Shown: piece by piece, positions 29,437 to 38,540 of the stretch | How the letters are laid out: each line of letters opens with the position of its first letter | Position numbering within the stretch: position 1 is the first letter of the stretch | Origin: Deltaproteobacteria bacterium | Lineage (GTDB): Bacteria; Desulfobacterota; Binatia; Bin18 | Direction of reading: 5' to 3' | Assembly (NCBI GenBank): GCA_009692435.1 | Contig: SHZE01000010.1 | Coordinates: 1 to 42,353 of the forward strand | DNA length: 42,353 bases | The notes under the pieces: generated by a model | Databases searched by the model: none | Told to the model about the DNA's origin: nothing | The model's input: only the letters and a program-made list of their open reading frames with translations | Made by a program: the position numbers and the translations under genes

Positions 29437-29534
29437 AGGTCCGTCATTCCCGCGCGGGCGGGAATCCAGGCGGTGTAACCTCAGGCCAGTGCTCATGTTC
29501 CCTGGATGCCCGCCTGCGCGGGCACGACGGACCT
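29437..29534. repeat. Palindromic repeat, core-only form of the MITE-like family (copy D)
   Basis: AGGTCCGTCATTCCCGCGCGGGCGGGAATCCAGG ... CCTGGATGCCCGCCTGCGCGGGCACGACGGACCT, ~34-bp imperfect inverted repeats. Confidence 0.85.
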
Positions 29535-29583
29535 GAACCAGACACAATGATCGTGACCGAGTATAGTCCCCACCCCAGGATGG

Positions 29584-30855
29584 TTACACCTGCTGGAAGA
29601 CCAGCCCGGTCAGCAGCTTGGGATAGAAGTATGTCGATTTCTGCGGCATCGTTTCCGCCTGCCCACACACCCGCGCAACTTGATCGTATGAGGTCGGGTT
29701 GAGCAGGAACGCCGCCTGATACTTCCGGTCAATCACACGTTGTAACGCCTCGTCCGCGTCGATCGTGTACGACAGTTTCTGCTTCTGCATCTCAGGGGAA
29801 AGTCCAAGGAACTGTTGCAGGAGAATATCGTGCAACACCGTCACGTCGAGCGAACGCAACTGGGGTGAGAGATGTTGGAGGTTCCGCGTCGCGCGATCAT
29901 CAAACGACAAGAGCCAGTAATAGCCCGCGCCGGCGAACATGCTCCCAATCCGACGCCCAGGACCGGGCGCGGACAACGCCGTGAGAAACGCGCCTCTCTG
30001 ATCCAGAGCAAATTGTCCGACGTGAAAGTCGCGTTGCAGCACGGTGCGCAGATCCCGCAGATTCGGCATCGTCACCTCCTGCAGCAAGCGATGCGTGGGA
30101 AGGATCACCAGCCCATCGTCATAGGCATTAGTCAGATACGCCATCACGAAGTTGTAGGGTTCTTCTCCACTCGACTGACCTTGCGCTCCCCGTTCTTGCC
30201 GATAGCGCAGTGCCGTTTCATAGCGGTGATGGCCGTCAGCGATAATGAGCGATTCTTGTTCCAACCCTTTGGTAACCTCGGCGATCACACTGGGGTCAGT
30301 GACGTTCCACACCTGATGGGTGACATCTTTGTCATCAACCAGCGAAATGAGCGGTGGCTGCGCGAGTGCGCTCTTCGCCACCTGCGCCAGCGACCACTCT
30401 TTCCGCGCGTACAGGCAAAAGATCGGACTCAGATGGGTTTGGCAGGAGCGCAGCAAATCAAGGCGATCCTTCTTGGCCCCTTCAAAGGTTCGTTCGTGTG
30501 GGCGGATGATTCCAGAAGAAAACTCTTCGAGTCGCAACGCCGCGAGCACGCCGATGCGTCGCCGCTTTCCACCACCCTGCGATGTAAATTCTTGACTGTA
30601 AAAATACAAAGCCGGTTCGTTCTCGCGAATCAGCACATCGCGGGCGAGCCAATCCCGCAGCCGCTCAGCCGCTGCCGTATAGCGTTCGCTGTCCTGGTTG
30701 AAATCCAGATGTACCGCGTTGTACGGGCTGCGCAGATGCAACAGAGTTTGCTGCTCGGGCGAGATCACATCGTAAGGTGGAGACACGACACGGGAGAAGT
30801 CTTCAACGAGAGCGGGGTTGTACCGTACCCCGCGAAACGGACGAATCATTGCCAT
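29584..30855 (-). CDS. DUF1015 family protein
   Basis: IRPFRGVRYNPALVEDFSRVVSPPYDVISPEQQ..IADGHHRYETALRYR. Confidence 0.92.
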   Translation of the reverse strand: MAMIRPFRGVRYNPALVEDFSRVVSPPYDVISPEQQTLLHLRSPYNAVHLDFNQDSERYTAAAERLRDWLARDVLIRENEPALYFYSQEFTSQGGGKRRRIGVLAALRLEEFSSGIIRPHERTFEGAKKDRLDLLRSCQTHLSPIFCLYARKEWSLAQVAKSALAQPPLISLVDDKDVTHQVWNVTDPSVIAEVTKGLEQESLIIADGHHRYETALRYRQERGAQGQSSGEEPYNFVMAYLTNAYDDGLVILPTHRLLQEVTMPNLRDLRTVLQRDFHVGQFALDQRGAFLTALSAPGPGRRIGSMFAGAGYYWLLSFDDRATRNLQHLSPQLRSLDVTVLHDILLQQFLGLSPEMQKQKLSYTIDADEALQRVIDRKYQAAFLLNPTSYDQVARVCGQAETMPQKSTYFYPKLLTGLVFQQV

Positions 30856-30863
30856 GCGTTTTA

Positions 30864-30891
30864 GGTTACAGGTTACGGGTTACGGGTTACA
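30864..30891. repeat. Heptamer tandem array
   Basis: GGTTACA GGTTACG GGTTACG GGTTACA; a further GGTTACAGGGGGG at 30914. Confidence 0.88.
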
Positions 30892-30915
30892 GGGGGGAGG
30901 AGTTTGGGGAACAGG

Positions 30916-32202
30916 TTACAGGGGGGTATCCGAGCGGCCGACGGCGCGTTGCCCAATGTCACGACGATAGTGCATTCCTGGCCAGGAAATTTTTGCGACT
31001 GCTTGATAGACAGTGGCGATAGCCGCGCTGATGTCTTTCCCGGTCGCGGTCACTCCTAAGACCCGTCCACCTTTCGTCACAATCTGACCGCCGGTCTTCG
31101 CGGTTCCGGCATGAAAGACCACGCCCTCTTGCCACTGTCGCAACGTGTCGAGTCCTGAAATCGGTTGTTCAGTTTCGTAGTGTCCGGGATACCCCCTGGC
31201 AGTAAGCACCACACACACCGCCGAGTCGGGATTCCAAGTCAGTGACACGTCAGCTAACCGCCCATCAATCGTGGCGTCGATCACCTCAACGAGATCGCTC
31301 TGGAGTCGCACCATCAGCGGCTGACATTCCGGGTCGCCAAAGCGCACGTTGAATTCAATGACCTTGACACTCGCGCCACGGATCATCAGTCCCGCGTAGA
31401 GAATCCCCTTATAGGTAATGCCACGGCGTTTGAGCCCCTGGATAGTCGGCAGCATGATCTCGTTGACAATGCGCTCAACCAGAGCGGGCGTCACCACTGG
31501 CGCGGGCGAGTACGCCCCCATCCCTCCGGTGTTGGGGCCCTGATCGTTGTCGAAGATGCGTTTGTGATCTTGGGTCGAAGCCAACGGCAATACCGTGGTG
31601 CCATCGGTAAACGCCAGGAACGACGCCTCTTCGCCCTCCAGAAACTCCTCAATCACCACACGGTCACCCGCGGTGCCGAACACACGACCGTGCATGATTT
31701 CGGAAATCGCACGGTGGGCTTCTTGGACCGTCTGGCATATCAGCACGCCTTTACCAGCGGCCAGACCATCGGCTTTCACGACAATCGGCGTCCCAACTTG
31801 GGTCACGTAGTCCCGCGCGGCGATGGGGTCAGTGAACGTCGCAAAGGCAGCGGTCGGCACCCCCTGCTCCTGCATCAGTTGCTTGGCGAACGCTTTACTC
31901 ACTTCGAGTTGGGCGGCCTGTTGCGCCGGACCGAATATCCGCAATCCCTGTGCGGTAAATCGGTCAACGATGCCTAAGCTCAGCGACACTTCCGGTCCAA
32001 CGACTGTCAGGTCAATGCGTTCCGTGGTCGCGAACCGCAACAAGCCCACAATGTCATCGGGTGCGAGCGCGACAAGTTCGGCCAGCTCGCCAATACCCGC
32101 ATTGCCTGGGGCACAGTAGATTTTCCGTACCCGTGGGCTTTGCCGCAGTTTCCACACCAGCGCATGCTCACGCCCGCCGCCGCCAATGACAAGGATTTTC
32201 AT
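30916..32202 (-). CDS. purD: Phosphoribosylamine-glycine ligase
   Basis: MKILVIGGGGREHALVWKL..CAPGNAGIGELAE; HKRIFDNDQGPNTGGMGAYSPAPVVTP. Confidence 0.95.
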   Translation of the reverse strand: MKILVIGGGGREHALVWKLRQSPRVRKIYCAPGNAGIGELAELVALAPDDIVGLLRFATTERIDLTVVGPEVSLSLGIVDRFTAQGLRIFGPAQQAAQLEVSKAFAKQLMQEQGVPTAAFATFTDPIAARDYVTQVGTPIVVKADGLAAGKGVLICQTVQEAHRAISEIMHGRVFGTAGDRVVIEEFLEGEEASFLAFTDGTTVLPLASTQDHKRIFDNDQGPNTGGMGAYSPAPVVTPALVERIVNEIMLPTIQGLKRRGITYKGILYAGLMIRGASVKVIEFNVRFGDPECQPLMVRLQSDLVEVIDATIDGRLADVSLTWNPDSAVCVVLTARGYPGHYETEQPISGLDTLRQWQEGVVFHAGTAKTGGQIVTKGGRVLGVTATGKDISAAIATVYQAVAKISWPGMHYRRDIGQRAVGRSDTPL

Positions 32203-32219
32203 AATTACCTGGAAATAAA

Positions 32220-32320
32220 ACGTAAGACGCAACGCGTAACACGTAAAGAAAAAAGAAGGAGATTGGCTTGAATCTTCACGCCCTCCGGCGTCTGGCTTAC
32301 GTTTTACATTTTACGCGTTA
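32220..32320. repeat. Pair of inverted heptamer tandem arrays
   Basis: ACGTAAG ACGCAAC GCGTAAC ACGTAAA (32220-32247) and CTTACGT TTTACAT TTTACGC (32296-32316). Confidence 0.8.
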
Positions 32321-33907
32321 GTGTCTGAAGTGTCGCATACTGGTAAAAATCATGGCCATCCCATGCTCATCCGCCGCGGCGATCACTTCTTTGTCACGCA
32401 TACTCCCACCAGGTTGAATCGCCGCCGTCGCCCCAGCACGTGCAACGACATCAAGACCGTCACGAAAAGGGAAAAAGGCGTCCGACCCAACCACCGTCCC
32501 GTGAGTCGTGAGCCCAAGATCACCAGCACGAGAAACAGCGATTTTCGCTGAATCCACCCGACTCATTTGTCCCGCGCCAACTCCGACAACCGAGTCGCTT
32601 CGTGCCAAGACGATAGCGTTCGACTTCACGTGCTTGCAGACGCGCCAGGCAAAATCTAACGCGTGATACTCCTCCGGTGTAGGCCGACGTTTGGTCACAA
32701 CCTGACATTCCTCGACTCGGACGCGACCACAATCGCGCTCTTGCAGCAGCATGCCACCGATAACAGGCTTCACTTCCAATCGTGTCGGTGTCGCATTCGT
32801 CAACGTGGGAATTTCCATCAGACGAATGTTCAGTAATCGCTTTGACGAGGCTAAGAGTGCCAACGCTTGCGCGGAAAATTGGGGAGCCAGTAGAATTTCG
32901 ATGAACCCTTCTTTGTAGAGTTCCAGAATTTCGTTCGCGGTCTCCTCATCCACTTCACGGTTCAGCCCCACGATGCCGCCGAAGATTGACACGGGATCAC
33001 ACGCCCGGCACTTCCGAAACGCCTCGGCCAGCGAGGTTGCCGAGGTCGCCGCGCCACAAGGATTCGTGTGCTTAATCGCGACGGCGGCGATTTCGTCGAA
33101 CTCTTTGAGCAGCTCCAGTGTCGCATTGGCATCAACGATATTGTTAAAGGACAACTCTTTCCCTTGAATCTGCCGCGCATTGGCGATGCAAGACTCATTG
33201 ATTACCCGTTGCCGGTAGAAGGCCGCCGTCTGATGGGGGTTCTCGCCGTAGCGTAAATCCTGCACTTTGGTGTATTGCAGGTGGAGCGTTTCACCAAACG
33301 GGATCCGTTGCTGGTCCTCGTTCAAGCTTCCCAGATAATCAGCGATAGCGGCGTCGTAGCGCGCCGTCAGTTGAAACGCTTTTTTCGCCAGCGCCAGCTT
33401 CCGCGCCGCGGTCAGTCCGCCTGCGGACCGCACGGCTTCCAGCACGGAGGCATAATCATCAGGATCAACAATCACCCCGACATCAGCATGATTCTTCGCG
33501 GACGCGCGTAACAGCGACGGACCGCCGATGTCGATATTCTCAATGGCATCGGCAAACGAGCAATCAGGTCGAGCAACCGTCTGTTCAAAGGGGTAGAGAT
33601 TGACGACGATCAGATCAATCGGCTTGAGTCCGTGCGCGGCCATCGTTTGCACGTGCGCGGCATCATCACGACGATGGAGAATACCTGCATGAATTTTGGG
33701 ATGGAGCGTTTTCACTCGGCCATCAAGCATTTCCGGGAAGCCCGTAAACTGCTCAACCGGTACGACCGACACTCCCGCATCGGTCAACGCTTTCGCCGTG
33801 CCGCCGGTCGAGAGGATCTCAATCCCCAACGCCGCCAGTCCTTTCGCGAACTCCACAACTCCGCGTTTATCACTCACGCTGATCAGCGCGCGGTGGACAG
33901 TATCCAT
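32318..33907 (-). CDS. purH: Bifunctional AICAR formyltransferase / IMP cyclohydrolase
   Basis: [73 protein letters not shown]. Confidence 0.96.
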   Translation of the reverse strand: MDTVHRALISVSDKRGVVEFAKGLAALGIEILSTGGTAKALTDAGVSVVPVEQFTGFPEMLDGRVKTLHPKIHAGILHRRDDAAHVQTMAAHGLKPIDLIVVNLYPFEQTVARPDCSFADAIENIDIGGPSLLRASAKNHADVGVIVDPDDYASVLEAVRSAGGLTAARKLALAKKAFQLTARYDAAIADYLGSLNEDQQRIPFGETLHLQYTKVQDLRYGENPHQTAAFYRQRVINESCIANARQIQGKELSFNNIVDANATLELLKEFDEIAAVAIKHTNPCGAATSATSLAEAFRKCRACDPVSIFGGIVGLNREVDEETANEILELYKEGFIEILLAPQFSAQALALLASSKRLLNIRLMEIPTLTNATPTRLEVKPVIGGMLLQERDCGRVRVEECQVVTKRRPTPEEYHALDFAWRVCKHVKSNAIVLARSDSVVGVGAGQMSRVDSAKIAVSRAGDLGLTTHGTVVGSDAFFPFRDGLDVVARAGATAAIQPGGSMRDKEVIAAADEHGMAMIFTSMRHFRH

Positions 33908-34004
33908 AATGATCCTACTCCTTGGGACGTGTCAGAGAGAGGGCGACATAGCAAACCCCTCCAGGGTTGTAAAGGTAAAGCCAACGGATTATGGTGCCCG
34001 CGCA

Positions 34005-34205
34005 ATGACTATCGTCCTCAACGGCGACGAGCGCGAGTGTCGCGAAAACATGACGATTGCCGACTTAGTAACCGAGTTAGGACTCGGCCAGCGTCGCATC
34101 GCGGTTGAGGCCAATCGCGAGATCATCCCTCGCGAACACTACGCAACCTATCGCCTGCACGCAGGCGATCACCTTGAAATCGTCCACTTCGTTGGTGGCG
34201 GATAA
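34005..34205 (+). CDS. thiS: Sulfur carrier protein ThiS
   Basis: [41 protein letters not shown]-terminal GG. Confidence 0.93.
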   Translation: MTIVLNGDERECRENMTIADLVTELGLGQRRIAVEANREIIPREHYATYRLHAGDHLEIVHFVGGG

Positions 34206-34224
34206 GCAGAGAAGGACGCGCATC

Positions 34225-34998
34225 ATGAAAGACCCGTTCGTATTGGCTGGAAAAGAATATCGCTCGCGCCTGATTGTCGGCACGGGCAAATATAAAGACT
34301 TTGACGAGAACCGGCGTGCCGTTGAAGCCTCCGGTGCCGAGATCGTGACCGTCGCGGTCCGACGCGTCAACATAACGGACCCCAACAAAGAAAACCTGCT
34401 CGACTATATCGACCCCAAGAAGTATACGATCCTGCCCAATACCGCTGGCTGTTACACCGTGGAAGACGCGCTACGCACCTGCCGTCTCGCGCGTGAGGCA
34501 GGTGTTGGAGACATGGTCAAGCTCGAAGTAATCGGCGATCAGCGTACGCTGTTCCCTGATATCCCAGGAACAATCGAAGCCGCGAAACAATTGGTCAAGG
34601 AAGGATTCATTGTGTTGCCCTACATCCTGGATGATCCTATTTCTTGCAAGAAGTTGGAAGACATTGGCTGCGCGGCGGTGATGCCCTTGGCGGCCCCGAT
34701 TGGCTCAGGCCTAGGCATTCGCAATCCATACAATCTCCGTATTATTTTGGAACACAGCCGGATTCCGGTGATTGTTGATGCGGGAGTGGGGACGGCGTCT
34801 GATGCCGCCGTTGCCCTTGAGCTTGGCTGCGACGCCGTGTTAATGAATACTGCCATCGCGGAAGCCAAAGATCCAATTCTCATGGCTGAAGCAATGCGGC
34901 TTGGAGTCGAAGCGGGTCGCAAAGCGTATCTGGCTGGACGGATGCCAAAGAAACTCTATGCATCCGCCTCAAGCCCGATGGATGGCCGGATCGAATAG
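34225..34998 (+). CDS. thiG: Thiazole synthase
   Basis: [56 protein letters not shown]. Confidence 0.96.
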   Translation: MKDPFVLAGKEYRSRLIVGTGKYKDFDENRRAVEASGAEIVTVAVRRVNITDPNKENLLDYIDPKKYTILPNTAGCYTVEDALRTCRLAREAGVGDMVKLEVIGDQRTLFPDIPGTIEAAKQLVKEGFIVLPYILDDPISCKKLEDIGCAAVMPLAAPIGSGLGIRNPYNLRIILEHSRIPVIVDAGVGTASDAAVALELGCDAVLMNTAIAEAKDPILMAEAMRLGVEAGRKAYLAGRMPKKLYASASSPMDGRIE

Positions 34999-35010
34999 CG
35001 TCGCGCCGCC

Positions 35011-35643
35011 GTGATCGACTTTCGTCTCTACTGTGTCACCGACCGCAAACAGACCGCTGGCCGTCCCCTGGTCGATGTGGTTCGCGCGGCTCTTGATGGC
35101 GGAGTCCGCGCGGTACAACTTCGCGAGAAAGATATTGAAGGGGGCGAACTCTACCACCTCGCCGCGCGGTTACGCGAAATCACTGCACGTTATCAGGCAC
35201 GCTTGCTTATCAACGAACGTCTTGATGTCGCGCTTGCCGTCGATGCCGACGGAGTCCATCTGGGGCAAAACTCCCTTCCGGTGACAACGGCTCGTCGGTT
35301 ACTTGGCCCCAACAAATTGATTGGTGTCTCAACCCACAGTCTGGCGGAAATCGCCGCCGCCATGGGAGCAGACTTTCTCGTATTTGGCCCGGTGTATTTC
35401 ACTCCGTCCAAGGCTGCGTATGGCGAACCGCAAGGGCTCGACCGATTGCGGAAGGCGGTGGCACACAGTTCAGTGCCGATCTTTGCGATTGGCGGTATCA
35501 ACGGTGAACGCATTCCCCAGGTACTCGCTACCGGTGCGCACGGGGTGGCGATGATCTCCGCGCTCAGCGCGGCCTCGGACCCTATGCACGCCGCACGAGA
35601 GCTATTGCAGCGACTGCCGGATCACACAGTACAGCGCAATTGA
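35011..35643 (+). CDS. thiE: Thiamine phosphate synthase
   Basis: LYCVTDRKQTAGRPLVDVVRAALDGGVRAVQLREKDI..GADFLVFGPVYFTPSKA. Confidence 0.95.
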   Translation: MIDFRLYCVTDRKQTAGRPLVDVVRAALDGGVRAVQLREKDIEGGELYHLAARLREITARYQARLLINERLDVALAVDADGVHLGQNSLPVTTARRLLGPNKLIGVSTHSLAEIAAAMGADFLVFGPVYFTPSKAAYGEPQGLDRLRKAVAHSSVPIFAIGGINGERIPQVLATGAHGVAMISALSAASDPMHAARELLQRLPDHTVQRN

Positions 35644-35679
35644 CATTCAGGTGTTGCTCGTTTATCCCTTCCCATATTC

Positions 35680-35719
35680 GCCACCCTAGCTCAGTTGGTA
35701 GAGCAGCTGATTCGTAATC
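35680..35719 (+). tRNA. 5' half of tRNA-Thr(CGU), truncated within the anticodon stem
   Basis: GCCACCC TA GCTC AGTTGGTA GAGC A GCTGA TTCGTAA TC: canonical acceptor 5' strand, D-arm and anticodon loop. The following CGTACAGG... does not close the anticodon stem, and no T-arm or acceptor 3' strand follows. Confidence 0.8.
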
Positions 35720-35753
35720 CGTACAGGTGGTGACATCACAAATTGAACACTGA

Positions 35754-35783
35754 CGGGGAGTTAGCGCTAACTCCCCGCTTTTC
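35754..35783 (+). terminator. Palindromic terminator-like hairpin
   Basis: CGGGGAGTTAGC/GCTAACTCCCCG perfect palindrome followed by CTTTTC. Confidence 0.7.
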
Positions 35784-35885
35784 TTTAGGAAGTCGTCTCT
35801 GCTCTCATTGTTCCTATTCGCTCCTGTTTTTCTCATTTCATCCCATTTATTTCATTTTATTCCCACATGGTGCACACATAGAAAT

Positions 35886-36122
35886 ATGGCACTACCACAA
35901 GAACTCCAGGACTTTGTTCCTTCTTCCCCGTTCGAGACGGAGAGCGATGTCATTGAGCTATCGGAGGAGGAGTTGCATGCTCTGATTGATGCCAGTGCTC
36001 GGAAAGGGCTCGGCATTACGGGAGAAGAGTATCTACGGCGGCTGCGTCAAGGGGCGATTGAACGGACCGGACCGAACGGCTATCTGGCGTACCTCTCGAT
36101 GCTCGCGTCCTTACTCGACTAG
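35886..36122 (+). CDS. Small acidic protein, possible antitoxin-like partner of the next ORF
   Basis: ATG at 35886; VIELSEEELHALIDASARKGLGITGEEYLRRLRQG; 27 nt before a longer ORF. Confidence 0.5.
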   Translation: MALPQELQDFVPSSPFETESDVIELSEEELHALIDASARKGLGITGEEYLRRLRQGAIERTGPNGYLAYLSMLASLLD

Positions 36123-36149
36123 ATTCCCAAGAGAAACCCGGCTTTTCTT

Positions 36150-36782
36150 GTGTCTCGTATTACGAAAACCCCGGAAGAGGCATTCCGTAGTGTCCAGGAC
36201 CAGCTTAACGCGGTTCTGAACAAGGTGCTTACCGAATACCGGCTGCAACTCCTCACGGGACCTCGACGAATAAAAACGGTGCTGGCATTTCTTGACCGGC
36301 ACCGTCAACCGATAGGGATATCTCTTCGCGGTTCGCCTTGGGTCCTCTCGCTGAAGCAAGAGTTCCAAGCGATTCCTGAAGGACAGGGCTATCGTCTGCA
36401 CATTCTCCAGTATGCCTATCGCCTCCAGCAGACGCCTTCAGTCGAGGAGGAAGCAGAAGTTCGTTTCGAGTATGTCTCTCCCCTCGCTCAGTCGGATTTT
36501 CCCTATAATCGCCATCATGTCCAGTTTCATCGAGACTCTCGAAGCGCTTCGCCCGATTTCTCTCTCTCAAAATTTCATATTCCCACTGGTGGCATCACGA
36601 TAGAGCAGGTGATTCGCTTCCTCATTGCCGATCTGGCGTTCCTCCGCTCACCGAGCAATGGGAGGAACCACTACGAGCAAGTGAAGAACGCATGCGTGAA
36701 TGGATGGATTGAGCGCGGGACGTACATGTCCTTTCGATTCTGGGCTCTCAGAATCTGTGAATCTTTGCTACGATCTCGCTAG
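36150..36782 (+). CDS. Hypothetical protein with weak resemblance to DUF6516/TumE-type proteins
   Basis: YRLHILQYAYRLQQ..EVRFEYVSPLAQSDFPYNRHHVQFHRD..ITIEQVIRFLIADL. Similarity by eye only. Confidence 0.45.
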   Translation: MSRITKTPEEAFRSVQDQLNAVLNKVLTEYRLQLLTGPRRIKTVLAFLDRHRQPIGISLRGSPWVLSLKQEFQAIPEGQGYRLHILQYAYRLQQTPSVEEEAEVRFEYVSPLAQSDFPYNRHHVQFHRDSRSASPDFSLSKFHIPTGGITIEQVIRFLIADLAFLRSPSNGRNHYEQVKNACVNGWIERGTYMSFRFWALRICESLLRSR

Positions 36783-36886
36783 TAGAAAGGGCTAGGCCGC
36801 GTCTAGCTAACACGACCGAAGAGCGGTTTCCCCACCGCCTGTCCTTTCTCTTCACAGGGAACAAGTGCGTTGCGAAGGGAGGCAAC

Positions 36887-37690
36887 ATGACCTGGGAAGA
36901 GGTTCGAAGAACTCTGACTGTATACAGACGCCTGCTCGCCAATGATTGTGAAAACTATCTGAGACTCGCCGCTGATGCTGACCGCAATGGGCGAGAGCGG
37001 GCGCGAGACGTGCAGAAGCGGAGTGACAATCTAGAGAAGTTGGAACAGGACATTCAGCGAGTAGAAAGAAAAGCCCAACGCGCTTGGGAACTGCTTCGCA
37101 CGCCCCAAGACTGCGAGCGGGTGATGGAACTTCTCACCGCTGCGTGGAATGAGCTGAATACGGAACTCCTCAGAGGACCATCGTTCCGACTCAAAAACAA
37201 GAAGCGGGCCACCCAGTGGCGGCAGTTAGAGAACGCTCACCGGGACGCGGAAAAAACGGGCCAGCAATTCCTCGCCGCTCTGGGATCGTATCAGCGAATA
37301 GTGCAAGAACTCGCACCGTTCGCGAAACTTCCGTTCCCGCCTCCTTATTCTGATGAGGCACTCCGTCTTGCTCATGAAGCGATTTTCTTCAATTGGCCTC
37401 GCGAGGTGGAGCGATGCGTGAAAGAAGCCATAAGCGTTGTCCACCGACTCGAACATATCTCCGATTATCCACCCCATATTATCCTGCCCGCGCCGCAGCG
37501 TGGGCGACCGGAAAAGCCGAAAGTCAACACGGCAATTCTGGAGTTGATCGAGATTTTTTCACGTCCTGAAACGGCTATCCGAAGCGCCAAGGTGCACACC
37601 CACGCACTCCTCTTCGTCGCGGGCGTCTGGCGTGATCCGCATGTGGATGGTTTGGAGATCAAAGCACACAAGCTGCGGAAGTCCCTCTAA
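36887..37690 (+). CDS. Hypothetical protein
   Basis: 267-aa ORF with RBS GGGAGGC; no recognised domain. Confidence 0.6.
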   Translation: MTWEEVRRTLTVYRRLLANDCENYLRLAADADRNGRERARDVQKRSDNLEKLEQDIQRVERKAQRAWELLRTPQDCERVMELLTAAWNELNTELLRGPSFRLKNKKRATQWRQLENAHRDAEKTGQQFLAALGSYQRIVQELAPFAKLPFPPPYSDEALRLAHEAIFFNWPREVERCVKEAISVVHRLEHISDYPPHIILPAPQRGRPEKPKVNTAILELIEIFSRPETAIRSAKVHTHALLFVAGVWRDPHVDGLEIKAHKLRKSL

Positions 37691-37801
37691 ATTTTTAGTT
37701 TGCCTCGCCCGAAAAAATTCTTTACTTAGAGAATTTCCTGCGGTCTTTCCAGTCAGTACAGTTTCTCTCAGCAACATCAGAAAAGCTGGGAGGTACTGAG
37801 C

Positions 37802-38020
37802 GTCACTCTTTATACACCGTCCGAAGTCGCGGGGAAACTCAAAGTTAAATCAGTCACCGTTCTTCGCATGTTCGACGCTGGCGTTTTGCCGGGGGTTATC
37901 CTTCGCCAAGGCATACGAAAGCGAATAATTCGCTTTCGTGAAGAAGCAGTCGAAAAATTCCTCACTACACGTGAGAAACGAGGAGGCCAGGCGGAGGTGG
38001 GACGTGGACACGGTAAGTGA
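37802..38020 (+). CDS. Excisionase/MerR-like helix-turn-helix protein (start codon uncertain)
   Basis: VTLYTPSEVAGKLKVKSVTVLRMFDAGVLPGVILRQGIRKRIIRFREEAVEKFLTTREKRGG. Not in the ORF track; first in-frame ATG is internal (37868). Confidence 0.65.
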   Translation, partial: VTLYTPSEVAGKLKVKSVTVLRMFDAGVLPGVILRQGIRKRIIRFREEAVEKFLTTREKRGGQAEVGRGHGK

Positions 38021-38540
38021 TACTCTAGCTACTCGCTTTCTCGATCTACTTGCCGGCCAGGGGATTTTCCTTCGTGGATCACGCGGGCGCGTCAAGTGTC
38101 CGTTTCACAACGGCAAAACAGACACGTCCCTTTCAATAGATACCGACAAGGGCATTTTCTACTGTTTTGGTTGTGGAGTCCAAGGCGGCGTCAAAGCCTT
38201 TGCCGAACTTGTGGGCGAGCCCTGGGGGACCTCTCGCTTGAAGACCCGGGAACGGGCACGCTTTTCGGCTCAGGCTCATAGACGCGAAGCCGAAGCGAAA
38301 GCACGCGCGATTCTCACGCGCCGGAAAGACGAGCGAGACGATAGCCTTTGGGCCGCGTGGGGTGACGCGAATACGACCGCGACGGAAGCAGCGGAACTGC
38401 TAGGGTTCTTCTTCCGTCGTCCCAACCTGGCCGCAGAGTTTCCGGCCTTAGTAGAAGTCACCGAGAGTAAATATGCGGAAGCGGTCTGGCAAAAGATGCT
38501 CGCCGAGCAGCGGTATGCTGGGGAGGTGAGCCGTGACTGA
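38004..38540 (+). CDS. CHC2-type zinc finger primase domain protein
   Basis: GRVKCPFHNGKTDTSLSIDTDKGIFYCFGCGVQGGVKAFAELV (CxxH...CxxC). GTG start at 38004 overlaps the HTH ORF. Confidence 0.85.
   Translation: MDTVSDTLATRFLDLLAGQGIFLRGSRGRVKCPFHNGKTDTSLSIDTDKGIFYCFGCGVQGGVKAFAELVGEPWGTSRLKTRERARFSAQAHRREAEAKARAILTRRKDERDDSLWAAWGDANTTATEAAELLGFFFRRPNLAAEFPALVEVTESKYAEAVWQKMLAEQRYAGEVSRD

Noticed and set aside
33908-34004. TPP riboswitch upstream of thiS
   Set aside because: Only 97 bp between the divergent purH and thiS genes; no CTGAGA...ACCTGA-type consensus seen.
35720-35890. Group I intron interrupting the tRNA-Thr anticodon arm
   Set aside because: No 3' tRNA half (AGCAGGTC..GGGTGGC) found downstream before the next genes and no recognisable intron core.
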